Source of the DNA: Ceratobasidium sp. AG-K
Lineage: Eukaryota; Basidiomycota; Agaricomycetes; Cantharellales; Ceratobasidiaceae
Length of the DNA: 64,000 nucleotides
Direction of reading: 5' to 3'
Assembly: GCA_037039685.1 (NCBI GenBank)
Contig: JAWNGF010000003.1
Coordinates: 3,100,001 to 3,164,000, forward strand
Made by a program: the position numbers and the translations under genes. Each line of letters starts with the position of its first letter. Position 1 is the first letter of the stretch. Below, piece after piece: positions 12,772 to 25,858 of the stretch. Below the pieces are notes generated by a model. That model did no database searches. It was given only the letters and a program-made list of their open reading frames with translations, and had not been told where the DNA came from.

Positions 12772-15700
12772 ATGGCGTTGGTGTCTTTGGTCGCCAGCTT
12801 CGGACTCGTGGTCTCGAGTGTCGCTGCTATTCCGGCTGGATTTCCACCGAGCGGCAATGGTCTGTGGTATACTGAGCCTGCGGTAAACTGGTCAACGCAA
12901 TATTTGCCGATCGGGAATGGATACCTTGGTGGTAACGCAGATTCCCTGTCCCATGTCTAGAATGTCTCCTGATTATGTCTTTTAAATAGCAGTGATTAAC
13001 GGGAATCCAACCTCGGATCGAATTCAACTTAATATCGAGTCCTTGTGGTCTGGTGGACCGTTTGCTGACCCAGTAAGCACACGGGGGCGCAAAGTCGTAA
13101 CGAGATTAACTTTACCATTTTTAGAATTATAACGGTGGGAACCACCCTGCCTCTGAAGCTGGGTATCTCGCCACTGAACTTGCGAGAATCCGAAAGACCA
13201 TTTTCTCGTCATCAAATGGAACCATTGCGGGTTAGCATGAGCCTATTGCTCCCCTGGCTCGTATTAACCGCTTGAATTAATAGATGTTAGACCGCTACCT
13301 TATGATGCCGGGGCGTATGGTGAGAGATTTCAAAGAGGATGGTTTTTGGGTTTACTCATACGTGCTTTGTAGGTTCTTACTCCGGTGCGGGATATCTCAA
13401 CGTCAACCGAACCGCGTCGGGGAAAGCCACGAATTACGCACGCTGGCTCGACATGGACACTGCAGTCTTGAAGACCGCTTGGACTGAACCTGTTGGCTCT
13501 TTTAACCGGCAAGCATCAATTTGCTTCCTTCGTATCCTCCGCTTGATAATTTGTCTCTTTAGATCCTACTTTTGTTCCAACCCAAGTCGGGCCTGCACTG
13601 TGCACACCGCTTCCTCCGCCCCCGGCGCCTTCTCTGCAACCTTCTCGTTTTCATCCCTGGAGGGGCTTCCGGTTCGCGAAATCACCTGTCTCGACAGTAC
13701 GACCATCCAACTTCGTGGTCGGGCAGCTTCCCCCGGAATGCTTTACGAAATCCTAGCCAAAATCCAGCAATCGGGTCCCGCGAACAGCACGGCTGGATGT
13801 ACTGTGGATGCAGCATCGGGGGACGCCGTGCTGTTTACCAGGGGAAGCACACAGGCCTGGGTGAACTGGGTTGGCGGAACCGAGTATTCAATGGAGACTG
13901 GGAACGCGGCCAGCGGATACACGTTCAAGGGCGCCGATCCTCACTCCGGTCTTGTATCTCTCCTCGCCAAAGCCGCCAAGCAAAGCGTTGGAGTGGCTCT
14001 GAGCGCCCACATTGCAGACTACCGTTCGGCACTCGGTGGCTTCTCGCTCGACCTCGGCCAAAAATTCGATGCCACCAACACAACGGCGGATTTGTGGAAT
14101 ACTTATAAAATAGACGTCGGAAATCCGTGAGTGCCAGCGCCTTTGCTGAATGGACTTGGCAACTAACTCACAATAGGTATATCGAGTGGTTGATGTTCAA
14201 CTATGGTCGGTACATGTTGGTAGGAAGCACGCGTAGTTATCTCCCTGCGAATCTTCAAGGCAAATGGGCGCGAGACGCTGGTGCACCTTGGAGTGGAGGT
14301 ACGTGGATTTCATTTCTCTCGGGAAATCGAATTGACTGGGGCGTTTCTAGATTATCGTACGTGATATTGAACCAGAGTCGAATATTCCATAACTAAACGA
14401 ACATCCAGACGCAAACATCAACGTTCAGATGAACTATTGGTTTGCCGAGATGACTAACATGAAGGTCACAGCCTCGCTTTGGGATTACATGGCGGTGTGT
14501 ATAATAACATTGACTGCACCATAAGGGTCTGAAAATTTCTGCGCAGAAAACATGGGCGCCACGCGGTGCGGAGACGGCACGAATTCTGTATAATTTTACG
14601 CGAGGATGGGTTGTACACAATGAGGTAAGCAGCCGGCTGGATGATCACAGCATGAAATTGACCCCAAATTACAGATGAACGTACGCTCGTTCCTCTGAAT
14701 TCATTTTTTCAATGTGCTAACACAGGCTAAAAGACCTTCGGACATACTGGAATGAAGGCGTTCGAGCCATATAACAGCGCTGAATGGGCAAACTATCCCG
14801 AAGCTGCTTCCTGGATGGTGAGCACTATTCTCAAATAGTAACTGATATATTGACCTAGAACTAGATGATTCACGTGTACGACCATCTCGACTATACCAAC
14901 GACATCGCTTGGTGGAGAGCGCAAGGCTGGCCGCTACTCAAGGGCGTCGCCTCGTTCTGGCTAGACCACCTCGTCGAGGATCTACATTTCAAAGATGGCA
15001 CACTCGTAACTGCTCCCTGCAACTCTCCCGAGCAAGCAGTCATTACCCTTGGTAGGAATATGTGTTTTCAGCTAATCTCATCAATATCCTGACGTTCATG
15101 TAGGTTGCGCTCACTCGCAACAGTTGGTATGGCAACTTTTTGAAGCCGTTGAGAAAGGCTATAGCGTATCTGGAGACAATGACAAGGCATTCTTGCAAGG
15201 CACGTTAAAGCTTCCGAGAAATGGTTTCCCTCGCACTAACTCCCATATTTTCGTTCAGAGGTGCAATCCAAGAAACTCAAGCTTGACAAGGGAATTAAGA
15301 TCGGATCATTCGGCCAACTTCAAGGTTCGTGATTTTAGCATGTGCACTTTCATTTTCACCTGGTTCAAAATCTAATACTTCCGTGCAGAATGGAAAGTTG
15401 AGTTTGATCGGCCAAACGACCTACATCGCCACCTGTCGCATTTGATCGGATTGTACCCCGGATATGTGCTCACGAACTTCAAGTCGCCGACCGGAAACAA
15501 TCAAGGCCTACCGCAACTCACTCGTGATCAAGTTCTAAAGGCAGCAGAGGTCTCGTTGGCTTCTAGGGGCGACGGCACTGGCCCTGATGGTGATGCCGGT
15601 CAGTATCAACCTCACCTGCATCAGAATTACATACTTAGTATTTCGTAATTTAGGTTGGGAGAAGGTCTGGCGAGCCGCTTGCTGGGCGCAACTCCAAAAC

Positions 15701-16230
15701 TCGACGCAGTTCTACCACGTTCTTACTGTAAGTGCGTTTGAGCCCAGTTACTAGAGAGTTCTAATTCCGCTGTGGTATAGTATGCATTCGAGCGTAACTT
15801 TGCAAGCAATCTATGGAGCTTGTACAACCCCTTCGCAGAGGACCCAATTTTCCAGATTGACGCTAATCTTGGTTATCCTGCCGCCGTAATCGTGAGTAGG
15901 ATTGAATTTACCTTGCTGGCCAGAGACTCACCCAATCGTCGATAGAATGCATTGATCCAAGCTCCCGATACATCATCCCTGTCCGACGCTCTGCGTGTTA
16001 CGCTGCTTCCAGCTCTCCCAGCTGCGTGGGGTACCGGATCGATCAAAGGTGTCCGCATTCGTGGGGGAATTACCCTCGACTTGTCCTGGGCAAATGGAAA
16101 AGCGGTGAGGGCGAACCTTCGCGTAGACTCAGTCGTACGCTACAACCGTCAGGTCCAGCTGTGGTATGGAAAGAAACTCGTGACCGCGTTCTCTGCTACT
16201 GCGGGGCTTGAGCGTGATTTGGTATTTTGA
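12772..16230 (+). CDS. GH95 glycosidase (alpha-L-fucosidase type), secreted copy
   Basis: Second GH95 gene, same strand and same exon structure as the copy at 7739 but with a classical signal peptide: [19 protein letters not shown], then the mature start [17 protein letters not shown]. Blocks in order: [124 protein letters not shown] and [12 protein letters not shown]. About 18 introns; predicted length near 800 residues, normal for GH95. Two introns use GC donors (13509 and 15200). The first is 54 bases and stop-free, so it could also be read through in frame. Secretion fits removal of terminal L-fucose or L-galactose from extracellular polysaccharides such as xyloglucan; the substrate is inferred from the family only. 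Confidence 0.88.
13509..13562 (+). other. in-frame 54-base GC-AG intron in secreted GH95
   Basis: The donor is GCAAGC and the acceptor TTTAG. The paralogue at 7739 has an intron at the same codon with a GT donor, which supports splicing here. Because the length is divisible by three and has no stop, gene finders may keep it as an 18-residue insertion. Confidence 0.6.
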
Positions 16231-16376
16231 AAATGGTTCGAAGGCGCAACGCAAATGTAACCAATTTAACTTGCACGAGAATGAACGCCTCTGTATTATG
16301 TAATCAATGAATCCCTTATGATCTTGGTCATCCTAAACTTCGACTTCGATCTATCCACCACCCCGTCAAATCTTGC

Positions 16377-16694
16377 ATGGCTGAACTCGCCAAGGATCTC
16401 ACCCCAGCTACGGCTGTCCTCGGATTTGCTCTCAGCTCTTATATCAATGCCTGTTCCGCCATCCAAGAGTATTGCAAGAACAATCCTCCCAATCAGATTC
16501 CAGACATCCTAGCCAGTCGCCTAATCCAGGAATGCGGAGCGTTTGAATTCCATGAGCACCAGCTGGGAACGGCAAAGGCGATGGTCAACCAAGCTAGGAA
16601 CTATTCCCTACCCAAAGCCACTATCAATTCGCTTCCCTCCGAGATCCTCATCCGCATTTTCATCTCGTCGTCGGCCCTCGTCCCTGTGGAGTAA
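16377..16694 (+). pseudogene. truncated F-box protein
   Basis: An open frame of 105 residues from ATG. The first part is helical and polar, and the end reads INSLPSEILIRIF, the F-box core (Leu-Pro-x-Glu-Ile-Leu-x-x-Ile-Phe). F-box proteins dock substrates onto SCF ubiquitin ligases through Skp1. The frame stops at TAA 16692-16694, only about ten residues after the core, and no leucine-rich or other substrate-binding region follows in any frame I can connect. In Agaricomycetes F-box genes usually have 400-600 residues, so this is most likely a 5' fragment or a gene broken by decay. An unrecognised intron just after 16680 cannot be excluded. Confidence 0.55.
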
Positions 16695-19317
16695 GGGAAT
16701 GCAGTGACCAGAAGATTCGAGGCCCACATCCACAATCCGGGCTCAGTAAAATCCCATCCAGCCTACGCCCTGCCTATCTACGAACTAGCCCGGATACCTG
16801 TAGTTAGCCAAACTTTTCGTATGGTCTCTCGGGTCTGCGCATTCGTTGGACTGTACTGCCGTTCTTAGGACTCGATTAACGACACAGCGACGTTTGCCAC
16901 CATCCAGCGTGCAGAAACGCCCCAAAAACATCTCCGAGCAATATCGTAGGTGCTTTGGATAGAAACTATATGTGCTCAGGTGCGCCGATATGCTCGTGTT
17001 TCCAGTAGGTCTTCTCGTCCCGCTTTCTGATCGCGGCGATGATGTCGGGTCAAGTAAAGGCGTCACCTCCCACACGGCCAGCAGACATTTACTCGGTAGG
17101 CACCCGACCTCCCCAACACGGGCATCGACCATCGACCATCGCCGCTCGCTTTCGCCTGACCAATAGGCTCCGTCAAGGTCAAGGTGAATACGGGAGATAT
17201 GTCCAGGACATCCCTTGCTTCTTTACTTGACACCCCCTCCAGCGTCCGTTCTTCCAATGAACGCGCGATCATTCATTCGGTATACGCACAGATTTAGTGA
17301 GTTAAACTTTGCGCACTGTTTATGCAACTTTATACGTAGATGGCGCTACGGCCCGGGGCAAAGAGATGGCTCAGGCTCACAAAAAAAATTGGAACGTGTA
17401 AGAAGTGGTAGAACAAGTGGGTGGGAGATGTGGCCTAAGGGTTTGGCCTCCCGCTATCCGCTAAAATATTAGAGGACGAAGGGGCGTCAAAGACGGGCTT
17501 AGGCGGGAGTCTAGGAGAGAGGATGACAAATGATTCTACAATCGGGTAAGTGTCATTAGTCGTCCAGATATTGTAATACTGTTCTGCTAGTGAATCACAT
17601 CGAGTAACCGCGCCACTTCAAGATAATGTCTATGCGTAGACATACTCTCTCTCCAAACATGCATAAACCACGTGAAAGTGCCGATTACATTAAATGGAGG
17701 TTGAATTCAAGTAGAACAGGTCGAATACCTACCGTAATTGCGGGCAGATGAAGGGTGCGTAGGCACGAGCCCAGAAACCTGACCAGATCGAATGTGGCAG
17801 TGGCATAATTAAATGTCTATTAGAGACGGCCCGCAAGTTGAGCCACAACCCACCAATGCTTTCGATTACGCCCACACGAGTCATTCGATAGGTTCAATCG
17901 CTACAATCAACGTCGAATTCTCTTACCGTTTCACTGTGTTTTGCGAGAAAGGTCCCCCGGTCCCCACGCACCATGACGCTAATGTAATGCACAGTGGCCG
18001 ACCATTGGCTGGCGAGGCAACCAGATAGCCTACCCTCAAGTCGTCCTCAACGTGTTTTTTTCATACCAGACGCTTTGTCCGTACCTGGTCCATGCGTGGA
18101 GCCGCGGACATTCACGGGCGTTCCATTTGACCGGCTCTTTACTCGCTTTGCCGCAGATTGTAGCACTGGTTGCACAGCTTCATCTTGACCCCGCATACCA
18201 CGCCACTTTTCAGAATCGAAACTTCTCGATCCCTTCGACCAGTTGGTAACCAAAGAGCTCTATTTGCAGACGGAGGCACACTATGCCATCTTGTATCACA
18301 CGCTGTGGCGCACACTTTCTCTCCGATCGGACAAAGATTATCTTGTCAGCCCGCGCCGTAGTCTATATCCAACAAAGCAAGAGGGTTTGAGCGCCCAGTT
18401 TTCATCAAGCTTTGGGTTGGAATAACTCCTAGGATTTGCTAGTACTAAGCCTTATTATATGCCGCAATGCTCTCGATGATACCGTTCTCAGCTTCTTCCG
18501 ACCCGGCCAACGAAACCCGTGGATCTCGCCACAGTAATCAATAAGCTGTAATCGACACAAAGGAACGACCCATCAAGCTGGGATCGATGGTCGCAACACA
18601 TTGATCTTCAGCCCCGATGCGGCGTAGATTACCATTCACCTGTCTCGGCGAGTTCCTCAGACGCCCAGTAGTCCATTGACTGGCCATTCGCAACTGTATG
18701 CCTCAGGCCTAAATTCCCAAAGCTCCAGGCAAGGCATCACAGCGGTATCACATGCTATTGAACTGCACCTTCATAAGTCAAGAGCTCGTACGTTGCATGC
18801 GTACCTAGACAGGCTCCCTCATCAAACAGCATCTGAGATTGCCCACACTTGCGCGACATGGGCTGTTGTCAGTCAACCTGTACAGATAAAAATCCACAGC
18901 TGGATGGTGACCAATCGTACGCTGTTATTGGTTTGAGATAGAACAATGCTTGACCTATCCCGGGATTCACAGTGATGGTGATTACCCGCTCGTTCAAATC
19001 TCGGGCAGCTTGGAAGGAACAACCATGAGGAAAGGTTAGCCCCTCGACTCACTCTCTGAGAATAGCAATTGCAAGGATTCGCTGATTTTGTCCGTTGAAA
19101 AAAATCGCGCGAGCTAGGCATATGCGGTACAGGACTCGACAGCGCGGATACGAGAGCGGGCGGCCTGTATCACTCGCGAAGTGCAGAAGTTGGAAACAGT
19201 AGCTCCGCTCCACTGATGGGAATGGCAGAAACCAGGTTCGTAAGCTATTGCCCGAACAACCCGCGCGGTAAATAAAGTCGATCAAGCTGACTGTCGCGAA
19301 TTTTTAGGTCTGATGAG
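16695..19317. other. gene-poor stretch with unplaced coding-like fragments
   Basis: About 2.6 kb between the F-box fragment and the TPR/CHAT gene. Around 18100-18420 (plus) two frames look protein-like (for example LALPQIVALVAQLHLDP, then DQLVTKELYLQTEAHYAIL), but no family was recognised and the frames do not join. A possible intron acceptor (TTTTTAG) lies about ten bases before the TPR ATG, so that gene could have an upstream exon here. Confidence 0.4.
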
Positions 19318-22300
19318 ATGACATCAGTCGAAGAACTAACGGAACTCGGGGATTCTTTACATGCTCGTTTTGGGAGGTTAGGCGCCGTTCAAGATATCAA
19401 TGAAGCGATATTTTACCTGAACCTGGCTGTCAACCAAGCACCTGGCCATGACGACACCAAGGCAAAGAGGCTGAATAAACTCGGATGCGCATACCTGGCT
19501 CGGTTCGAGTGTCTGGGCAATCGTCTAGATCTGGAAAAAGCAGCCGAGTACGGGGAAGCGGTAGTTGAAACTACGCCAAACGATCATCCGGAAAGAGCAC
19601 GAAGACTGAGCAACCTTGGAAACGTATATCGAGCACGGTTCGAGCATCTGGGGAACCTAGCTGATCTAAACAAAGCAGTCCAATATGGAGAGGACTCCGT
19701 CTCACTTACACCTGACGGCCACCCTGAGCAAGCCGGCATGCTAAATAACCTTGGGTACGCATATGATGAGCGATTCCGCCATCTTGGTCAGCCGAAGGAT
19801 ATGGATGGCGCAATGGAATGTAAAAAGAAGGCCGTTTTACTTACACCAGAGGATCATCCACACAAAGTGCTGTTTCTTAATAATCTAGGAATCGCGTACT
19901 GGGGCCGCTGCGAGTACTCGAATGAGCCATCAGATCTGAATGAGGCTATTAAATGCCTAACAAAAGCCATATCACTCACGCTGGATGGGTATCCACTCAA
20001 GCCAGCTATGCTTTGTGACCTTGGTAGCTCGTACTGCGACCGGTTCAAATATCTGGGCGATCTTGCGGATATAAGTAGAGCAATCGAGCATGGAGCGGGG
20101 GCGCTTTCCCTCACGCCGGATGATTATTCGGGAATGCCAAATCGGCTCTGCAACCTCGGAAATTTCTATGGGGCTAGGTTTGAGTATCTGGGCGAGCTGG
20201 AAGATTTGAACGCAGCAACTAAGTATAAAGAGAGGGCAGTCTCGCTCATGCAGGACAATCACCCATCTAGACCGAGAATACTCAGCGACCTTGGAAGCTC
20301 ATACCTGACTCAGTTTCTGCATTCAAACAACTCCATGTACCTGAATAACGCAATCCAGTGCGGTGTCGAGGCAGTCTCACTTGTGCCCAACGGTCACCCC
20401 GACAGGTCAGCAACGCTCAGTAACCTGGGAATCTCATACTACACCCGCTTTAAGCGTTTAGGCGAACTAGAATATGTGAATAGGTCCATTCAGTACGGAG
20501 CAGAAGCTGTTTTTTCCACGCAGAGCGGTCACCCAGAACAACCAGGGCGGCTTAGCAATCTTGGAATCGCATATCAAGCTCGCTTTGAGGTCCTAGGAAA
20601 CCTATCGGACCTTGATGAGGCGATCAGACGTATATCGGAGGCGGTGTCGCTCACGCCAGGAGGCCATCCGGAGAAGGCAAAAAGACTCAGTAACCTTGGT
20701 GTCTCCTATCAATCTCGCTACGACCGCCTGAATCAGTTGCAGGACTTAAACTGCGCGGTCGATCTTGGGGCTGCTGGAATTTTACTGACACCAGACAGTC
20801 ACGTGGAGAAACCAGGAAGGCTCAGCAGTCTCGGAAACGCTTATAGAATTCGCTTTGGTCGTCTGGGAGTGCGGTCGGACCTGGAGAAAGCCATAGAGTG
20901 CGATAATCAAGCGGTTTCATCCACGCCGCTTGATGACCCGGAGAAACCGCTGAGACTCACCAACCTTGGCATCTCATGCCGGGTTCGGTTCGAATACCTC
21001 GGTGAACTGGTGGATCTGGAAAAAGCGATCGAATGCGGAGAGCAGGCAATTTCCTCTACTCTTGACGATCAACCCAATAAGTCGGTCATGCTTCTCAGCC
21101 TCGGGTCATCATACAGGGCTCGCTTTAATTGGCTAAATGATTCACTCGACCTGGATAAAGCTGTTAGTTACGCACTGAGAGCAGTGTCACTCATGCCAGA
21201 CGATTATCCTGAGAGGCTGAGGGGGCTAAGCGACCTAGGGGCTTCGTACCACTCTCGGTTCACGCATTTGGGCAGGCTGGAAGATTTGGATAAAGCCATC
21301 GAATGCGAAGAGAAGGCCGCTTCGTTCACGCCGAGTGGCCACTCAGCCAGGCCAGGAAGGCTGAGTACTCTTGGTATGTCGTACCACACTAGGTTTGAAC
21401 GTCTAGGCGTGCTCGCGGATTTAGAAAAAGCCATCCACAGCGGAGAAGAGGCCGCTTCGCTCGTGCCCGAAGACAGTGCCGACAGACCTACCGTCCTCAA
21501 CAATCTTGGGAACTCGTACCAATCGCAATTCGAGCGCCTAGGCGGGTTGATACATCTACAAAAAGCAATTCAGTGCAAAACCGGAGCGGCATTCCCCACG
21601 CCAGCCGATCACCCAGCACGTCCCGGTTTCTTTGACAACCTTGGAGTATCATACCAAGTTCGGTTCGAAAATTTAGGCGAGCTTCTTGACTTAAATAAAG
21701 CGATCGAGTACGGGAACATAGCGATCTCACGTACACCGCTGGATGATCCGGACAAAGCAAGGATATATACCAATCTCGGAATCGCGCACCAGCAGCGGTT
21801 CAATCGCCTGGGCGAGATACTTGATCTGAATATGGCAATAGACTTCCAGGAGAGTTCGATCTCGCTCACGCCCGACGGCCACCCAGATAAGCCATCCAGG
21901 CTTCACAACCTTGCGGTCTCATACGAAGCTCGGTTTAAAAGCCTGGGTAAACAATCGGATTTAGAAGTGGCTATTGATTATGAGACTCGTGCAGTCTCAG
22001 TCTCACCTGATGGTTACCCGAGGCTTTTTTTGATGCTTAGCAACCTTGGAGTATTGTTCGATAATCGATTCAAACTTTCAGACGAGTTATCCGATCTGAA
22101 CCAGGCAGTTAAATACGGAACAGAGTCACTGGCAGTTTCACCTAACGAACACACGGACAAACCAGTAATTCTGTCGAACCTTGTACGTTCCTATCTTGCG
22201 GTGTTTAGGCATCTCAAGGAGCTGTCATATTTGGAAAAAGCAATCAAGCATGGAGCTGAGGCGGTTGCACTCACGCCAGATGGCAGCCCTGACTGGCCCG

Positions 22301-24055
22301 CAAGGTGTTTCAACCTTGGAAAGGCATATCTTTCCCTATTCATCCATTCGGGCTCGCCTGCAGACTGCATTTTAGCCTTCGAATGCTTCGAGAAAGCGGC
22401 AAAATCACCCACTGGACCTCCATCCGTTCGGCTCCAAGCATGTCAAGCATGGGCTCGATTGGCATCTATTTATGAAATTTCTTCGCCCCAACCTGCATAC
22501 CAGCTAGCTATGGAGCTTCTCCCACAGGTAATTTGGCTAGGGACTACCCTTGATCGACGTTACGCCCTGATAACAGAAGTCGGCGATCTTGCAAGAGAGG
22601 CTGCATCACACGCCATTTCAACGGGTGCTTATGATCTGGCCCTAGAGTGGCTTGAAGGAGGGCGTTCAATTGTTTGGGGCCAGTTGGCCCAGCTTCGTGC
22701 ATCATTCGACCAACTTTCCACTCACAACCCAGAACTGGCCGGTACACTCGAGAAAGTCGGCCGTCAGCTCGAGCACTCTGGGTCACGATCATCCTCTATT
22801 ACGACTCACAATAGTGATGGCTCTGGCTCGTCCCAAGAGGCGGTCACGCATATCCAGCTAGCTCATACCTGGGAGAAACTTTTGGATGAGGCTCGCTCCA
22901 TTCCTGGGCTTGAGAATTTTTTGCGCGCCCCCAAATCCAGTCAGCTGCTGGGTGCGGCCAAATCCCATCCAGTTGTCGTTATCAACATTCATAGCTCCCG
23001 TTGCGACGCGCTGATAATCCAGCCACAGAGCGAGACTATTTCTCATTTAGCTTTGCCGCATTTTGCTTCATCACATATTGCTACAGCGCATGAGGTCCTG
23101 GCGGGGCGGGGATTTATTAGAGCTAACACACCCTTGTCACTGCGGAGATCGCTCAAGGATTTATGGACAGGTGTGGTCAAGCCCATACTCGATTTCCTAG
23201 GGTATACGGTATGTGATTGTATATTTAGTTGCGTCATTGCGTTATCTAAATGCATACGCGCATATATAGAACAAACTTCCGGTCGATAAACTACCGCATA
23301 TTACTTGGTGCACGACTGGTCTACTCTCATTTCTTCCGCTGCACGCAGCAGGAAGCTACGAACAATCCCAGCCCAATGCCTTTGATTTGGTGATATCCTC
23401 CTATACACCATCGCTCAGCGCTTTACTGGTTAACCGGCCAACACCACCTGGTAATCAGTGTGGCATACTTGTCGTAGGTCAGGAGCAGACACCCGGTTTT
23501 GATACATTACCATGCGTCAAAGACGAGATTGAAATCATCAAGAGCCGTGCTCAAGCAGACTGTCACCTACAACTCGAAGGCGAGGAGGCAACTGTAAACC
23601 AGGTCCTCGACGCCATGGAACAATTCAGTTGGGTCCATCTTGCGTGTCACGGAACCCAAAACCCGATAAATCCATCGCACAGCGGCTTTCATCTACACGA
23701 CGGCAGTCTCACACTAGCAGCCATTACCAAACGCTCATTCCATAACAAGGGGCTTGCGTTTCTATCTGCCTGTCAAACTGCAGCCGGTGACGAAAAATTA
23801 CCCGAGGAGGCTGTTCATCTAGCAGCGGGAATGTTGGTAGCAGGATATCCGAGTGTGATTGGTACTATGTGGAGCGTCGCCGACGAAGATGGACCGCTGA
23901 TAGCGGATCATGTATATGCGGAGCTGCTGAAGGACGGCAAAATGGAGTACCAGAATGCAGCCAAGGCGCTCCATCAAGCGGTCGGGCATTTGCGTGCAAA
24001 AGTAGGAGAGAAGTCGTTCGAGCGGTGGGTGCCCTTTATCCACATCGGCTCTTGA
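19318..24055 (+). CDS. TPR-array protein with C-terminal CHAT protease domain
   Basis: Two exons: 19318-23208 and 23270-24055, joined in frame across a 61-base intron (GTATGT...TATATAG), giving about 1558 residues. Residues 1 to about 1030 are more than 20 tandem tetratricopeptide-like units of about 42-44 residues, each close to LSNLGNAYRARFERLG + DLEKAIEYGEQAVSLTPDGH. A helical linker follows, then from about residue 1230 a CHAT (Caspase HetF Associated with TPRs) domain of the separase/caspase clan. Both catalytic motifs are present: HLACHG with His near residue 1424 and FLSACQTA with Cys near residue 1465, followed by GTMWSVADEDGPLIA. It is therefore likely an active cysteine protease with a repeat sensor or scaffold. 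TPR-CHAT proteins are expanded in Agaricomycetes and are linked in bacteria to signalling and cell death (gasdermin-cutting TPR-CHAT, Craspase). The role here is not known. The start ATG is the first in frame; an upstream exon is possible. Confidence 0.88.
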
Positions 24056-24420
24056 TAGAATTTGTCGCATGTTGGTGTTGATAAGATATTGAATTCCATT
24101 ACACTAAAACCTCATTGACGACCACCCTCCACTCAGACATGTAATGCAGACTTACTCAGATAAGTGGACCTAATCGGCGAAAGGTTGATAAGTGCCACAA
24201 ATTGCCGTGGACCCCCACATTACTTTGAACATCGAGAGCAGGCGGAACAAGACCACGCGTGTGGGGTTAGGTTACCGCATAAATAATTGTATGGAATGCA
24301 CGAAACAATGCACACGCTTAGAACGAAAAAATGCGCTGAAAATACAAATAAATAAGAAACGAAAGCAGCGAAGGACCCGGGGTGATAAGAAGAGTGTTTT
24401 GTTCATGGAAGTGTCTGAAG
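24056..24420. other. convergent intergenic region
   Basis: 365 bases between the 3' ends of the TPR/CHAT gene (plus) and the STE3 gene (minus). No CaaX-ending small frame or other gene was seen. Confidence 0.5.
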
Positions 24421-25858
24421 TCAAGCGGTGGTCAGAGAACGAGCTACCGCATGAACCTCGAAGCGTACTCTGGGCTGAGATCTGTCTTGACCCTCAATAA
24501 GGAAAGACGATAATGGTCTCGAGCTTATGTATTCGGAAAGTGGTATGCCATTGGCCTTGTCCACTGTAGGCACTGCGGCTTCTGTCTCAGATCTATCAAA
24601 AGCAGTGCCACCGGTTGAATCAGTGGTGGAGCCTATATCATGTGTACTACGGGTGAAAGAAAAAGTCAGTCCCGTCCATACGGCAACACCGCGCAAGATA
24701 CGCACGTTTCAGGTAATACAGGTGCAAGTCTTGGTTTGACCCGGAATACGCGGGACTTTATCCAAGCAAAAATCTGCTTGTATTCGGCCATCGCTTGGTC
24801 GCCAAGGCCAAAGAAGGCGAAAAACATGACCGATGATATGGGTACAACGTACCATGTAACCATAGTCTTAGCCAGGACAATTTCGGGTATTTCATCATTG
24901 GTGGCCAGGGGAATCTGGGACCAATTTTCGTGGACGGTTTCCCAGGAGTCCCATGGCAGAATCTCATTATCGAGCCAGCCGAGAAGTATAAAGAGGCACA
25001 TCGCTGTCGCAAATGTCATCTCGGCGACCGACAACACAATGAGGCGGAGGTAACGACCGGAGATAAGGCTCCCATGTTCAGACATTGTTGGATGGTAGCA
25101 TTGGTAGCGCCGGTGGATCAGCCAGCGCAGCGCGATGCCTATACAGCCCGTTGAAGATTTTTACGTTCCAAGGGATGAGATACGTACCGCCGTACACTAA
25201 CCCAATCATGGAGAGAATTAGCGGAGGGATTGGGATGAGAATCAAAGCCATGACGGACATATATATCCCCTGTTATGTAGCGTTAATGAGCACTCATCCA
25301 ATATTCAGGAAACAAAGCGCACCGGGTAACACCCAAAATCTTCGAGAATAGTAAAACGATACCCTTGGACTACATAGTCTATGTCCTTCGCATTAGTGGC
25401 GAGTAGTTCGATCACGAGAAACCGGCGTACGAAGAAGCATAAAGGCGATGGGCAGCACCACACACATTCCAATTTCGAATTTCATCCGTTGGCGCTGATC
25501 TCCCGCTTTTGCGATCGTGGGACAAGGGGAGGATACCTGTGCAAGACGACGGCAGATGCATAAGATTGATGCTGGGATGCCGACGTTGGCGCCGATAATG
25601 AGTTTTGTGGCTAAATCCAGATTAGCTGGAAGACCGCTGTGATGAACAAGGTTACGCACTGATGTCACACCAAATCTCGTATTGTACCATGACATTACCA
25701 GCCCAAGTAATAGCATTTACCCCCCGGGTGATATTGCACGCAGCAAGCCAGAATGCGACAGTGATTGTGCTGGCATTGCGTGCCCGCCAGTGCCATGGTA
25801 GAGGTATGAGAACAAGCACCGTCGAGATGAAGCTGACGATGGGTAGCTCAACTCTCAT
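24421..25858 (-). CDS. STE3-like mating pheromone receptor (7-TM GPCR)
   Basis: A class D (fungal) GPCR for lipidated CaaX pheromones, the receptor arm of the basidiomycete B/P-R mating-type system. Reading from ATG 25858 through five short introns gives about 390 residues. Hallmarks: LIPLPWHWRARN after TM1, NAITWAGNV in TM2, a conserved Trp-Cys-Asp (IWCDI) with TKLIIGANVGIPASILCICR in TM3, HYVVQGYRFTILEDFGCYP before TM5, SGRYLRLIVLSVAEM before TM6, and WDSWETVHENWSQI, typical of the STE3 outer loop. The last intron (donor GTGCGT, acceptor CCCGTAG) leads to a Ser/Thr-rich tail ending at 24421. No disruption was seen. It could be the mating-type-determining receptor or one of the extra non-mating STE3-like genes that Agaricomycetes carry. 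No pheromone precursor was found beside it. Confidence 0.9.
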
